From contig DKZK01000038.1 in the NCBI GenBank assembly GCA_002493625.1, forward strand, positions 80,666 through 144,665: a stretch of DNA of 64,000 nucleotides, written 5' to 3'. Made by a program: the position numbers and the translations under genes. Positions 1 through 10,500 of this stretch are shown here, piece after piece (the stretch's first letter is position 1; every line of letters starts with the position of its first letter). This stretch comes from Lachnospiraceae bacterium UBA7076. Its GTDB lineage: Bacteria; Bacillota; Clostridia; Lachnospirales; Lachnospiraceae. The notes under the pieces were generated by a model. It was not told the DNA's origin and searched no databases. It saw only the letters and a list, made by a program, of their open reading frames with translations.

Positions 1-18
1 TTCGTTCTTTTTGTTCAT
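1..18 (-). CDS. 5' end of an unknown gene leaving the left edge
   Basis: An ATG at 16-18 on the minus strand opens a reading frame (MNKKNE) that leaves the window after six codons. A strong ribosome binding site, GGAGGAG at 24-30, sits 5 bases upstream, so this is very probably a real start. Too little protein is visible to name a function. It lies about 450 bases downstream of the pilus locus, beyond a terminator-like hairpin, so it is probably a separate transcription unit. Confidence 0.6.
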
Positions 19-326
19 AAATTCTCCTCCTTGTAATTACGTGTTTTTCTTTGTCACGTTTTCTCACAGGTTGCCTGATACTACCTGATTACGGCAGAGA
101 AGTTTTATTTGATTACAGATTAATTAAGATCGGATAATCCACAAATTATTAGAATACAATGCCTTACAGTTATACTACCACATGCGTATATCAAAAGCAA
201 GCTATTTTTATTTTTTCATAAAGATTTTTCTCATCAATTTTCATCTTATAAAAGAAATCCAGTCAGGTTACAGAGAGTGTCAATTACCACAAAACAAAAA
301 GGAAACTCAAAAAGGCAAAAAATATA

Positions 327-378
327 GGCGGCTGTCTTGAAGTATACATACAACGTATGCCTTAGCGCGACAGCCGCC
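327..378 (-). terminator. Hairpin terminator after the type IV pilus locus
   Basis: GGCGGCTGTC (327-336) and GACAGCCGCC (369-378) form a perfect 10-bp stem around a partly paired loop. Read on the minus strand it is followed by TATATTTTTTG, as in an intrinsic terminator. It lies 99 bases beyond the stop of the 1829-aa gene, so it probably ends pilus transcription. The GCTGTCGC word of the stem recurs in the hairpin at 60636-60680. The rest of 19-476, apart from the tandem repeat at 408-449 and the start region of the left-edge gene, is AT-rich with no gene visible. Confidence 0.7.
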
Positions 379-407
379 CAACTTATTAAATTTGAACTGT
401 ATCTATA

Positions 408-449
408 AGATACCTTATTTCAGATACCCTTTTTTAGATACCTTATTCT
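408..449. repeat. Three 14-bp tandem repeats
   Basis: Three consecutive 14-base units start at 408, 422 and 436. Each begins AGATACC followed by a T-rich half (AGATACCTTATTTC is the first). They lie between the stop of the 1829-aa gene and the terminator hairpin, so they would be in the 3' untranslated region of the pilus transcript. No function can be assigned. Confidence 0.7.
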
Positions 450-476
450 TGTTATACTGTTACTCTGCTTATAATA

Positions 477-3400
477 TTAGGTCAAATTGAACAGATAATC
501 CTTAAGTCTTATCTTTATACGCTGGTAAACAATATTACCCTCAGTATCCTTTGCCTCAATTACAATGTATGTGTACTCACCATTGTACGGGTCAAAGTAT
601 CTAGGAAGCAGCCTGAGCCTCGTTGCCTGACGTGTAATTGGGTTACCATTTGCATCCGTACCGATAGTATCCATAACTGCCGTACCATCTGCATTTGTAA
701 GTGGCAAAAGTCCTGCAATGTATCTTCCAACATCAAACCTCTCATTCGACTTTACATCAGGAGCGCTCCACTGTCCTATAAGAACATGATTCTCATTATC
801 AGCATAAGCACTTGTTGTATTAGTCTCTGAGAAATCAAGGTCAAAGTAAATTCTTATACTCTGCAATTTTGTAGTCTGGTCAACAATTGCCTTGAAGCTG
901 AACTCCGGATACTCTGATGTAGTGTCAACTCTTATTACATAATTACTGCCATCCTCTTTAACCTTGTCTCCTGTAGTATCCTTGCCGTAATCATATACAT
1001 ATATTGCCGGCTGGTTAATACTCTTTCTTACAGAATTACATATGATATTGATGTAAAGTCTACGCTCATCATTATTATCCCTGCCAACACCTGTAACCTT
1101 TGAATGTCCGGCGCCACAGTAGCTTACATTACCGTATGAATATATGAAGTAGTTATCCATACCATCATTCGGCGATGCGGCAAACATAGATGAACCGCCA
1201 TCTTTAGTGTTTGTTCCTGCTGACATTGAATACCAGACAGTCATGTTATCGTCCTCAACATCAAGGGCATATGCCTGTGGATGCGTCGGCGATATGTTAA
1301 GCTTCTCATCAAGTGTGAATGGGAATATCGTAACAATACCCTTATTATTCTGTGTTGCAGCATCTGTTCCAAACTCACCTGATTTTCTTGTATCTGTAGT
1401 AGCACTGTTAGCATAATGCGCTGCCGTACTCCATGAAATATCAGCATATCTGTATGGGAAGGTCTTATTGGTAGACTTACTTGAACCCATTACTCCATCC
1501 GTAAATGCTACGTTACTGTAATAATGCTGCAAATTAAATCCGCTTATCGCATCACTCATCTCTGAATATTCCGGCAGCTTCGTTGTAAAGTACTTATTCG
1601 TTCCATTCGAATTGTAGTCTGTAAAGTACTCTCCAATCGTAGGCTGTACAGTTACACCGCCATTTCTGTCCATACCAAAATCATCACGAAGCCTTGCAGT
1701 AAGATTCTTTGCATGCACATCCGTATATTTTGATAATGTATCATGGAACAGAAGCGTTGTTCCGCCTTCCACAACAAATGTTTCCAAATCATCAAGTGCA
1801 TTTCCTGTTATATCGTCTCCCGCAAACTCCTCTGCCGCACCGATAACAACAGTATCATAACATTCAAGCAGCCAATCCGTGCCTCCTGCTATTCTCTGAC
1901 ACTTCTTGTATTCCTTAAGATAAGCCTGCTCTCTTTCCTTAGCCTTAACGTACTTAACGTAGTAATCCTCATAGTTGTTGGCTCCCAAGGAAGGATACTG
2001 TATATTATATCTTGCTGCATTATTTGACATATTGTAGTAATCATAATAATATCCCGTATCAAGAAGTCTCTGGAACTCAGCAATTGTAGTTGCCCTGTCA
2101 TAGCTTCCGAAGTTGCCAAGTGTATCAACATTGGCAATTATATACTCTATGCAGCCTCTTAAATCCTTTTCCGTATCTGCGACCGTAAGAACAGCATCCT
2201 CAGGTCTGTTTCCGTCATCATCAAGAGCAGTAAGCTCACTTTCCTTTAAATAGAGCTGCCACTGCTCATTTGCACGTTCAGCGTAATCACGGCTTACAAA
2301 CAAATCAGATATACCCTTTCGCTGTGTATCAGTAAGATTGCTGTAATTAATATCCACAAAATACTGAGTTGCACCATCAACAGTCTCCTGCCTTACAGTA
2401 ACAATACTATTGCCTGCTCCTGTTCCTTCTACGCCCCTGTATACAGGAACCACATTTTCAGGGATGCTTCCTGAAGGAGACCAGTCAAGTATTCTTAAAA
2501 GTGTTGCTACATCTTCAGCATCATCATCTGCACTCATCTTAAACGCAAGAACATTATCTTTTATCTGTGCATCTGACAGATTGTAGTACGTCCGTATCTC
2601 ATCAGACATTGCCTCGAGCTCACCGACATAATATATGTCTAAATCAAAGTCATAAAGATCTGAAACCTCATCAGCAAGATTTATATCCCAATTGTCCATA
2701 CCATAAAGCTGCTCACCATTTTCAGTCTTATTAAAGACACGTAATCCGCTGTCGTACTGGACAATACCAAAGGTATGCTCATGCGGTCCCATATATACTC
2801 CATGAGCTTCAGATATTAAAGTTTGCTGATACACCGGCCAATATTGAGTATCATATCTGGCAGGTCTGTCTGCCACTTTTCCCGTAGACGCATCTGCAAG
2901 ACCAGCCGTACCAAAGTTACCTGCATAGTATGAATTGTAGGAATATCTGTCACCTGCATTACAGTATGGATTAAAGTCGAGTCTCTGATATGCCTGCTGA
3001 CAAACGGTACAGAAGAACAGTGATGCTGCTCCCTGTGCGCCATTACAGTTATCCGGCATAATCTGAAGCACATTAACCCTCTGCCTCTCGGTAGTCTGAT
3101 TTTGTACGTATGAAAGCCCTGTTATACTTGATGTATTACCGCTTGCATCAATAGCCTCAATCTTCCAATAAAACGGGCCATAAAAGTTAGCAGGATATGT
3201 ATAAGTTATATCATAGCCTGTAGTAGTTCCAACAACTGATATATTTCCATTTTGAGTCTCAGTTTTTTCAAACTTACTGTTTCCGTTATCATCAATGTAA
3301 AAATTAAATTTACAGTTGTCTGCTGATAATCCGAAAAAGCTGGCAATATTAAGCTTATAGGTTATTGACCCTGAATTAAATTTAGTCTTTGGGTCATACA

Positions 3401-5966
3401 TGTTATAAATAACCTTATCACTGTTAGTAAGACTAATCATAAGCCTTGATTTTGAATTGTCTTTTATAAGCTTTTCAAGATTATCTCTCTCTCCTGTCGG
3501 ATATACCTGATTTCCGTCAGCATCAATATCCGTAACACTTGATCTTGATCCAATTTCATCAGCAAAAACAGTTACATATCCCTTCATGGTATAGGATTCA
3601 TAACCAGCCTCAGGTGTAATATTAACAGTTGCCGTATTGTCAAATTTCCAAAGAACATTTTCACTTCCAGCATCCTTACTGTCTTTACATGCCTTTAAGA
3701 ACTTACATATATTGCTATCCGGATCAATTGCATTTTGGTTATATCCTACAGCTTCTACCACTTCATAATACTCTGCCAACTCTTTACTTACAACAACCGG
3801 CATTCCTGCATTAAGGTAAGCCTTAAGACTTTCCAAGCCGTTATACGTAATATCATTACCATTAAGTCTTACAAAGGTTTTACTATGGTCACTAAACTGC
3901 TCGCCTGTTATATGATCTCCTGTTCTTACCGATGCTGCGCCTGACTCCCCCATCTGATCAAGAGTAAGCTGTGCAATATCACCATTATGTGAATATATTG
4001 TATAAATTGGCAATTTGGTTATATCCTTAACTCTGCTGTCTATACTCTCCAATATGTTCCAGCTTCCTTGAAGCATATTTCCAAAAGCAGAGTAATCCAT
4101 AACATTTTGCCTTAATGCGGAGTTATCCGAGCCTATATACACAAGGTCATATGTTCCAAGAACATCCACCTTACTTGCAGCAAACTCCTCAGAGGACATA
4201 TGCACAATCTGAATTTTATTTGGTGCAATGCCTGTTACATCCGCAATCTTGGAAACGGAAAGCTCCCATTTATAATACTCTGTATGATCCTCCAATTCCT
4301 CCGCAGCCTTATTATTTACCACGTCAACAGGTATTGTATAATAAGATCCTCCTGTTGGATCACTTTTGAATTGTGAAAATCTTCTTGCCTCTTTTCCATT
4401 CTCCAAGACATTCCACCGTGCGGTTTCCTCATCTACAGGATAGCACGGCTGTATCTCAAGAACAGTATACATATCTGATGAACCGGCTCCACCACCACCA
4501 ATACCTCTGAAAGAGGACGCATTAATAAGGTCTGCTATAACCTTACATGTTTCTGCATTGTTGCTCGTTGCTATAGACTCAAATTCCTGTCTGTTTGTTA
4601 CCATTACATTTGTTCTTGTTGCAATATCCTTTGAATTTGCAACTGTGTAGAAAAGTTCTCTGTAATTGGTAGATTTTGTATCAATCTCTGTGTCTCCACC
4701 GCTTGAACCTGAACTCGTTACCATACTCTTGTTATATACGATGGATACATTACCAATCATGGCAGCAGAAAACTTTCTGTAAAGCTCAGGTGTAATTTGC
4801 ACGTTCTCCAATCCAGCCTCAACCACAATCATGTCATATTGATCAAAATCAACATTTAAAAGCTCCGTATCATCCGGCTGAAGCTTATATGTGTCAACAA
4901 TCATAGCCGAAGGTTTGTCGGTGTATTTGGTATTGTAACCATAATCATATATGCTTTTTGACGGTATAGCATATCCATGATACTGTCTATCAGGGTCAGC
5001 AACATCATAAAGAAGCATTGTTGACTCGATGTCTGACAGTTCAAGTAAATCATATGCCATAGGATAATCCGCTGAGGTTACCGTAGCCGCTTCAGCAGTA
5101 GCTCCCTTCGAACTGATAACAAGCATTTTTGATACTCTTGTTCTATTTTCATGATCTAAATCAACATAGCAGTCAATCCAGTTTCCCGATTTTTTTGTAC
5201 CATTAATTCCAAGATATAAGGAACCGTTTTGATGTCTGAAAAACTGCTCAGCAGTCGTCTGTTTGGTCTGATCCCATGCAAAGGTATAATATCTGCTTCC
5301 CTTTGCAGCAAATACATCCGTGGCAAGCTTACTCATAGGAACTGTATTGGTCTGTGATCCACCGCCTAACTCTTTCGTCTTCTCAGGACTATCTATCACA
5401 AGCGGCTTTTTCTGAGTAAGGTAAGTATTTTTCAAAAAGTTATACAAATCCTCGCCTAAATCATTTGTTACCGTGTACTGATTTGCAGGATCACAGCTTA
5501 CATAGATAAAATCAGCACCGGCTATAGCCTGAAGCTCTGGTGAATCCTTTGTTATAGTACTCGCATTATAATAGCTATAAACTATGGTCTTTTCCTTCAT
5601 GTCCTGCTCTATTGTTTTATTACCGTTTATAACATACTGCGCAAATGCACTGATATCACCATTACACATAGTTTGAAGTGCCGATGCAGAGCCTGAGCCA
5701 ATTTCAACTATTCTGTAATATGGATCTCCCTCTGATCCATCCGCTTCATCTTCACCAACATTGTCTTCTGTAACATAGGAATTTTCAATTATGTGATCAA
5801 TATTGGTTTTTTCTGTCTGATCCCCCTCTGCATAAAACAGCTGCTCATCCGAGATTTCAGATTCATCATTGTTACCAGCACGTGAGAAGGATACGATAGT
5901 TACTGCCAGAACCATCACAAGCATTACTGATAAAGCTGAAATCAACATTTTCGTTTTACGTTTCAT
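477..5966 (-). CDS. Giant secreted protein of the pilus locus, three repeated modules (DUF5057-like)
   Basis: An 1829-aa protein with a signal peptide (basic MKRKTK, then a hydrophobic stretch to about residue 29). It has no sortase motif or C-terminal membrane anchor. Three modules open with a similar strand: RIVEIG (85), TVLEIQP (501) and RVNVLQIMP (963). Each is followed by a Rossmann-like strand (DFIYVS, YDLVYIG, YDTVVIG) and a helix-strand resembling LKAYLNAGMPVVVS, suggesting a repeated glutamine-amidotransferase-like fold. CTVC (986-989) with C1002 and an EF-hand-like DDNGNSKFE loop (about 892) are present. It is the last gene of the pilus locus, 19 bases after a minor prepilin, so a secreted adhesin or tip component is inferred. 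I tentatively recall similar clostridial proteins as DUF5057; that name is from memory. An AAGGAGG site lies 11 bases before the ATG. Confidence 0.75.
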   Translation of the reverse strand: MKRKTKMLISALSVMLVMVLAVTIVSFSRAGNNDESEISDEQLFYAEGDQTEKTNIDHIIENSYVTEDNVGEDEADGSEGDPYYRIVEIGSGSASALQTMCNGDISAFAQYVINGNKTIEQDMKEKTIVYSYYNASTITKDSPELQAIAGADFIYVSCDPANQYTVTNDLGEDLYNFLKNTYLTQKKPLVIDSPEKTKELGGGSQTNTVPMSKLATDVFAAKGSRYYTFAWDQTKQTTAEQFFRHQNGSLYLGINGTKKSGNWIDCYVDLDHENRTRVSKMLVISSKGATAEAATVTSADYPMAYDLLELSDIESTMLLYDVADPDRQYHGYAIPSKSIYDYGYNTKYTDKPSAMIVDTYKLQPDDTELLNVDFDQYDMIVVEAGLENVQITPELYRKFSAAMIGNVSIVYNKSMVTSSGSSGGDTEIDTKSTNYRELFYTVANSKDIATRTNVMVTNRQEFESIATSNNAETCKVIADLINASSFRGIGGGGAGSSDMYTVLEIQPCYPVDEETARWNVLENGKEARRFSQFKSDPTGGSYYTIPVDVVNNKAAEELEDHTEYYKWELSVSKIADVTGIAPNKIQIVHMSSEEFAASKVDVLGTYDLVYIGSDNSALRQNVMDYSAFGNMLQGSWNILESIDSRVKDITKLPIYTIYSHNGDIAQLTLDQMGESGAASVRTGDHITGEQFSDHSKTFVRLNGNDITYNGLESLKAYLNAGMPVVVSKELAEYYEVVEAVGYNQNAIDPDSNICKFLKACKDSKDAGSENVLWKFDNTATVNITPEAGYESYTMKGYVTVFADEIGSRSSVTDIDADGNQVYPTGERDNLEKLIKDNSKSRLMISLTNSDKVIYNMYDPKTKFNSGSITYKLNIASFFGLSADNCKFNFYIDDNGNSKFEKTETQNGNISVVGTTTGYDITYTYPANFYGPFYWKIEAIDASGNTSSITGLSYVQNQTTERQRVNVLQIMPDNCNGAQGAASLFFCTVCQQAYQRLDFNPYCNAGDRYSYNSYYAGNFGTAGLADASTGKVADRPARYDTQYWPVYQQTLISEAHGVYMGPHEHTFGIVQYDSGLRVFNKTENGEQLYGMDNWDINLADEVSDLYDFDLDIYYVGELEAMSDEIRTYYNLSDAQIKDNVLAFKMSADDDAEDVATLLRILDWSPSGSIPENVVPVYRGVEGTGAGNSIVTVRQETVDGATQYFVDINYSNLTDTQRKGISDLFVSRDYAERANEQWQLYLKESELTALDDDGNRPEDAVLTVADTEKDLRGCIEYIIANVDTLGNFGSYDRATTIAEFQRLLDTGYYYDYYNMSNNAARYNIQYPSLGANNYEDYYVKYVKAKEREQAYLKEYKKCQRIAGGTDWLLECYDTVVIGAAEEFAGDDITGNALDDLETFVVEGGTTLLFHDTLSKYTDVHAKNLTARLRDDFGMDRNGGVTVQPTIGEYFTDYNSNGTNKYFTTKLPEYSEMSDAISGFNLQHYYSNVAFTDGVMGSSKSTNKTFPYRYADISWSTAAHYANSATTDTRKSGEFGTDAATQNNKGIVTIFPFTLDEKLNISPTHPQAYALDVEDDNMTVWYSMSAGTNTKDGGSSMFAASPNDGMDNYFIYSYGNVSYCGAGHSKVTGVGRDNNDERRLYINIICNSVRKSINQPAIYVYDYGKDTTGDKVKEDGSNYVIRVDTTSEYPEFSFKAIVDQTTKLQSIRIYFDLDFSETNTTSAYADNENHVLIGQWSAPDVKSNERFDVGRYIAGLLPLTNADGTAVMDTIGTDANGNPITRQATRLRLLPRYFDPYNGEYTYIVIEAKDTEGNIVYQRIKIRLKDYLFNLT

Positions 5967-5985
5967 TATGCTTTTTACCTCCTTC

Positions 5986-6936
5986 TTATTGCTTTGCTTT
6001 TAAAACGTATGAATTTCTTACGTTTACCATTCCAAGTGACGTATACGTCATGTTTTTATCACTAAAGTATAAATCGACTGCCAGTGAACCCTTATCCGGA
6101 TTTAAGCTTACCACACATCCCGAAAGCGGGTCGCCATCCGTAGTCACGTAGGACATTGAATTTGAGAAAATATTTCTCCTGACAGCATCCGAGTCGGTCC
6201 AGTCAGACACCTTATCATTTTTGCCTGTCATAAATGCATATTGTTTCTCGTAATAAAGATTTCCCTCATCAAATGTAAAAATATTTACGACCGTATCATT
6301 TTTGGAAAATCCGGTTCCGCTTGGCGACTGTTTCACTTCTTCCGTCAAATGTGTTAAATAATTTGTACAGTTCCATCCGTCGCCGGTGGGATTAGCACTT
6401 ACTGATGTAACCTGAGCAATGTCTAAGGTCTCTGATGTTACAACCACAAGCTTTTTAATGTATATATCCTTCCCTGCCAGTTCGTGGAAGAACTTAACCT
6501 GAGCTACATTTGCAGTCACTCCATAAAGAGCCAGCTCATTAACGATAGCCGTCCGATTGGCATCTTTTGTAGCATCAACATTAAGCTCCCCGGTCACAAC
6601 ATTTTTTACGGCATATGTCTTTTCGTCATAAAGACCTGCCACAAAGTACGACGGCGTACCACCTGCCGCTTCCCCTGCTTTTGAAAAATCAGGTGTACCG
6701 GAACAGGTATATCCCAAGATATAAACCGTTTTTGCCTGCATGAGGGCATCCGTAATCTTGTTATAAGTCTCCTGAGCCGTCGTCTGAACCTCTATGTCAG
6801 CCTGCGTCTTTCTGTTGGTAATAAGACTTGATGTCATCAAAGAGCTTATAGCTGTCATAAGAAATGCCAGAACCGCTATAGCGATTATCAACTCAATAAG
6901 AGTGAAACCACGATTACTATTTAATTTTTTGTTCAC
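5986..6936 (-). CDS. Minor type IV prepilin, PilW/PilJ type (316 aa)
   Basis: A class III signal peptide is visible: a basic leader ending NRG, then FTLIELIIAIAVLAFLMTAI, with Glu at mature position 5 and a single hydrophobic helix. The prepilin peptidase PilD should cleave after that Gly. The 300-aa globular part matches no domain I recognise, but its size fits PilW/GspJ-like minor pilins that prime assembly and sit at the tip. The start codon is GTG (6934-6936) behind AGGGGTGAT. Neighbours are a GspH-like prepilin upstream (17-base gap) and the giant secreted protein downstream. Confidence 0.85.
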   Translation of the reverse strand: MNKKLNSNRGFTLIELIIAIAVLAFLMTAISSLMTSSLITNRKTQADIEVQTTAQETYNKITDALMQAKTVYILGYTCSGTPDFSKAGEAAGGTPSYFVAGLYDEKTYAVKNVVTGELNVDATKDANRTAIVNELALYGVTANVAQVKFFHELAGKDIYIKKLVVVTSETLDIAQVTSVSANPTGDGWNCTNYLTHLTEEVKQSPSGTGFSKNDTVVNIFTFDEGNLYYEKQYAFMTGKNDKVSDWTDSDAVRRNIFSNSMSYVTTDGDPLSGCVVSLNPDKGSLAVDLYFSDKNMTYTSLGMVNVRNSYVLKAKQ

Positions 6937-6953
6937 AGTTTATCACCCCTATT

Positions 6954-7511
6954 CTACTTAATCTGATGACTGCCATTTTTGTTAATAGTTACAGTTGCAA
7001 TAACACTTCCGTCTTTTTTTAAGAATTTGTATACTCCTGCGCCATCAACACAGGCACCGGATTTATCAAATCTTATCATATGACCATCTGGAACGTTAAC
7101 ATCCACATAAATACCATCAAAATCAGAATACTGCATTCTTACATAAGCGGACATGCTTTTTGACTTTGTAGCCGCCTGGCTGTGTGTGCCTCCCGGCAAA
7201 AGATACCAGTTATTAATGTAATACTTTTGACCGTCATAGGATATGCCCAGCTCGTATTTATACCCCGGCAATTCTTCCCCGGGATCCATCTTGCCGTTGT
7301 TGTTCGTATCCTGATAAACATCCTGATTTCTTGTTCTTGCAATCAAATCAGTAATCTCTGCATCAAATGTTGACGCTGCCTCCTTTACCTTTGCAGTATG
7401 CATGACAGACATCGTCACAAACGCCGCAGTTGTAAGTATAACTATAATAGCCAATACGATAATTAACTCTACCAAGGTGTAACCGTCATTATTATCCATT
7501 TTCTTCTTCAT
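6954..7511 (-). CDS. Minor type IV prepilin, FimT/GspH type with a calcium-loop-like motif
   Basis: A prepilin whose leader MKKKMDNNDG is followed by YTLVELIIVLAIIVILTTAA, so cleavage would leave an N-terminal Tyr and Glu5. The start is taken as ATG 7509-7511 because GAGG lies 8-9 bases upstream; an in-frame GTG at 7520 would lie almost on the Shine-Dalgarno. Mature residues about 75-90 contain DTNNNGKMDPGEE, which resembles an EF-hand or dockerin calcium loop. Calcium binding is inferred. It sits among the minor prepilin genes and is probably part of the priming/tip complex. Confidence 0.82.
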   Translation of the reverse strand: MKKKMDNNDGYTLVELIIVLAIIVILTTAAFVTMSVMHTAKVKEAASTFDAEITDLIARTRNQDVYQDTNNNGKMDPGEELPGYKYELGISYDGQKYYINNWYLLPGGTHSQAATKSKSMSAYVRMQYSDFDGIYVDVNVPDGHMIRFDKSGACVDGAGVYKFLKKDGSVIATVTINKNGSHQIK

Positions 7512-7522
7512 AGGCAACACCT

Positions 7523-10500
7523 CTATTCTACATTCTTCATCCAGTTGTCAAAGCTTACAACATCTGAATATTCTATTGTGTCAATCGTTCTCTTATCCAT
7601 ACCAGGCTGTGTAAGATCCTCTATGGAAGAATCCTCATAACCCTTGAACAGTGAAAGAAGATATTTGCATTTGTCATCTGAAGAAAGCTGACACTCTCTT
7701 ATTATGCTCCTGCATATCTCAGGGCTTGCCGTAAAGGTTGAAAGATTACTATTTATATATACCTTTCCGCCCGCAACAATAAGTCCCTCAAATGACCTAA
7801 CCGATGCATCAAAGTATACGTCTCCCTTTGTTATGACAATACCCTTAACGATTCCCTTAGCGTCAGTTGTTGATATATGCACGTTAGCGTTGTCGCCGGC
7901 TCCTGATGAAATACCATTGTTGACCCATACACTGTAGCCTGATTCAAGCTTTAATACACCCGGTTCATTTCCTGTCTCATTTGCTTTAGCAGGTCTTAAG
8001 TCACCGATTGGACCATTATCAGCCTGAACAAGTCTGATATTGATATATTTGTTTATAGGCGTAATGCTTCCTACGCCAAATGCGCTGTCATTTAAAAGAT
8101 CCTTGATATACAAAACCTCAGGGTCAGTTGCAGAATCAAAGTGTCCTAAATTCCACTTCACAAGCTCATACTCAACATCAAGGTCATCTGAAAACCGGAT
8201 AGCCGTTCCCGCACCCTGAAGCTCAGTATTTGCGCCTGCTGTTGTCTGAGTTACACTCTGGCTGCTGAGCAGGCTGTTTATATCTGCCTGACTGTTTTTT
8301 GTAATCATATCAAAGCTTGTGCCGTTCTTTGATGTTATGGCGCCGCTTGAATATACATTTACAGGATTTACATTCAGTGCATTATCCATCTCCGGAAGAA
8401 GAATGTTTCCTGCCTCAAAATCCTCATAATCCCTTATATCAACAAGGTACTGTGCATAATTTTCGTCCTCAGGACTGAAGGTGCCGTTTAATACGGCAAC
8501 ATAGTCCTTGATGAAAGCTGCTGCATAGTACTGGGCAGAAGCATACTCATCTACAGCGCTTGGATTGAAAGCAACAAGCATATCATACGCCGTCTCAAAA
8601 TCAATGTAATAATATTTCTTTCCAGAAACAAGCTGCATGACACAAGGAATCCTTGTGTTTCTGGTGCCGTTTGCATCTATAGACACAAACGGAATATCCG
8701 GAAAATACTTATCAAACAGAGGCGTATCCTTAAGCGCCGTATGCAGCTTCGCGCTGTAGCGCATAACAGTTGTTGAACCACCAACAGCTATTTCTTTAAG
8801 CTCAGGCACACCCGTGTATAATACCGGAATGTAAGCCTTCTGGTTGCTCTTTAAGGAAATACTCTCACCTGTCTTGTAGTCTCTTATATACACCGTATCA
8901 TTTACAGCATCAGTAAGCAGATTATCCGGTGACATAGGAGTGTAGGTATAGGTCTGTCTTATAACCGTCTCCTGTCTTCCATTCTCATCACTTTCAACCG
9001 TCTCTGTCTGGGCAACCTGCTTTGAAAGCTCAATGTAGGAACGACCTGCAAGATAAATTGTATTTGTGTCCTCCAGATTAAGGAGAGAATGTTCTCCGTT
9101 TACTATAATTGCACTACTGTTATAATGTCCTCTGTTTTCAACTGTTCCGTCAGCATTTTCAATCTGGAAATTTTCAGTTAAAACAGTAGGAATAAAATCT
9201 CTCTCATCCTTTGCAGTGCTGTCACCGTAGCCGTAATAGCTTCCCTTAAGCTGGAAAGTGGCTCCCGTTGCATTTATCTCAGTGTCATCTTTTACAAAAA
9301 GTTCTGCCCTTATAAGCGCTGTAGCTCCCTGATAGTTAATCTCCGGCTCTCCGGCAGTTGTCTGGGTAGTAATTTTTCTGCTTGTGCCATCCAGAACAAT
9401 ATTATCCGTCCAGACCTCTGACTCAGAGGTTGCTGTACCGCTTTTGCCATATATGGAAAGATTACCGCTGTTCATAACCGCAATTGTTCCCGGTACGATA
9501 ACGGTATCCGCAAGTATGGAAACAGTAGAACCGTTTACATATATACCGGAATTTGCGCTTCTCTGATTCACTCCGTCGTAATAATCACGAAGTCCTGCAT
9601 TTTCAGGGTCATTCAGCGTTGAATAGGAATTGAAATATGTATTCATAGGACTGTCGCCCTCAACATATCTCTTGGATGTAACGCTTCCATGGTCATATGA
9701 AACATCCTCACCTGAATAAGTACCCGTAAAGGTCTTGTCACCGTCTGATACATCGGCTTTATATGTGCTCTCATTATACTTTTTATTGTAGTAATCTGCG
9801 CCTGCATATACATTGCCGGAAATCGTAAGAGTATTACCTGCCGGCTGGTTTATCTCAATTCCCATATCTGCAACGGTTGCAAACTGAAAGAGGTTGGAGT
9901 AGCCTGACGTGGAAGCATTAAATGCAACATTAAAATCAGGCTGACCGATAACAATGTCAGTTGACAATCTCTGCGTATATGCGCCATTTGCCTGAGAACG
10001 GTTATAATTTGCCGTTCTCGTAAGTGTTACATTCTTTATAATGATTGATTCAATCTTACCGTCAAGGTCTGCATCAATTCTCTCTACATAAAGCCTTGAA
10101 GCATCCAGTACTACTGATGAATTTGTTATATACTGTGAAAGACTGTCTGCAACAACACTGTCAACAAAATCCGGATTGGCGCTTAAAAGCTCCATGAACT
10201 TTTCCTTAAACATAAGGTTTGCCTGTTCATCCGTCCTGTTTTTGTATGTTCCTGTCTGAAGGTCGAAATATACCATATTTTCAACGGTATATATGTATGC
10301 CTCCTGCATGTTTTCCGCAGTTTTAGAGCCCACACCTGCATAAATCTCATTCATCGCCTGCTCTACATAATAGAAGTTGTCTCTGGCGTTTAAATCCTGA
10401 AGCTTCTGCTTATAGGTATATCCGGCAGCCATTAAAAGGGCTCCTACGATTATACCTATAAATCCAAGTGCCGCAACAACCATAACTACACTAGAGCCTT

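Noticed and set aside
408..449. CRISPR-like repeat
   Set aside because: Units of 14 bases without spacers are a simple tandem repeat; no cas genes are present.
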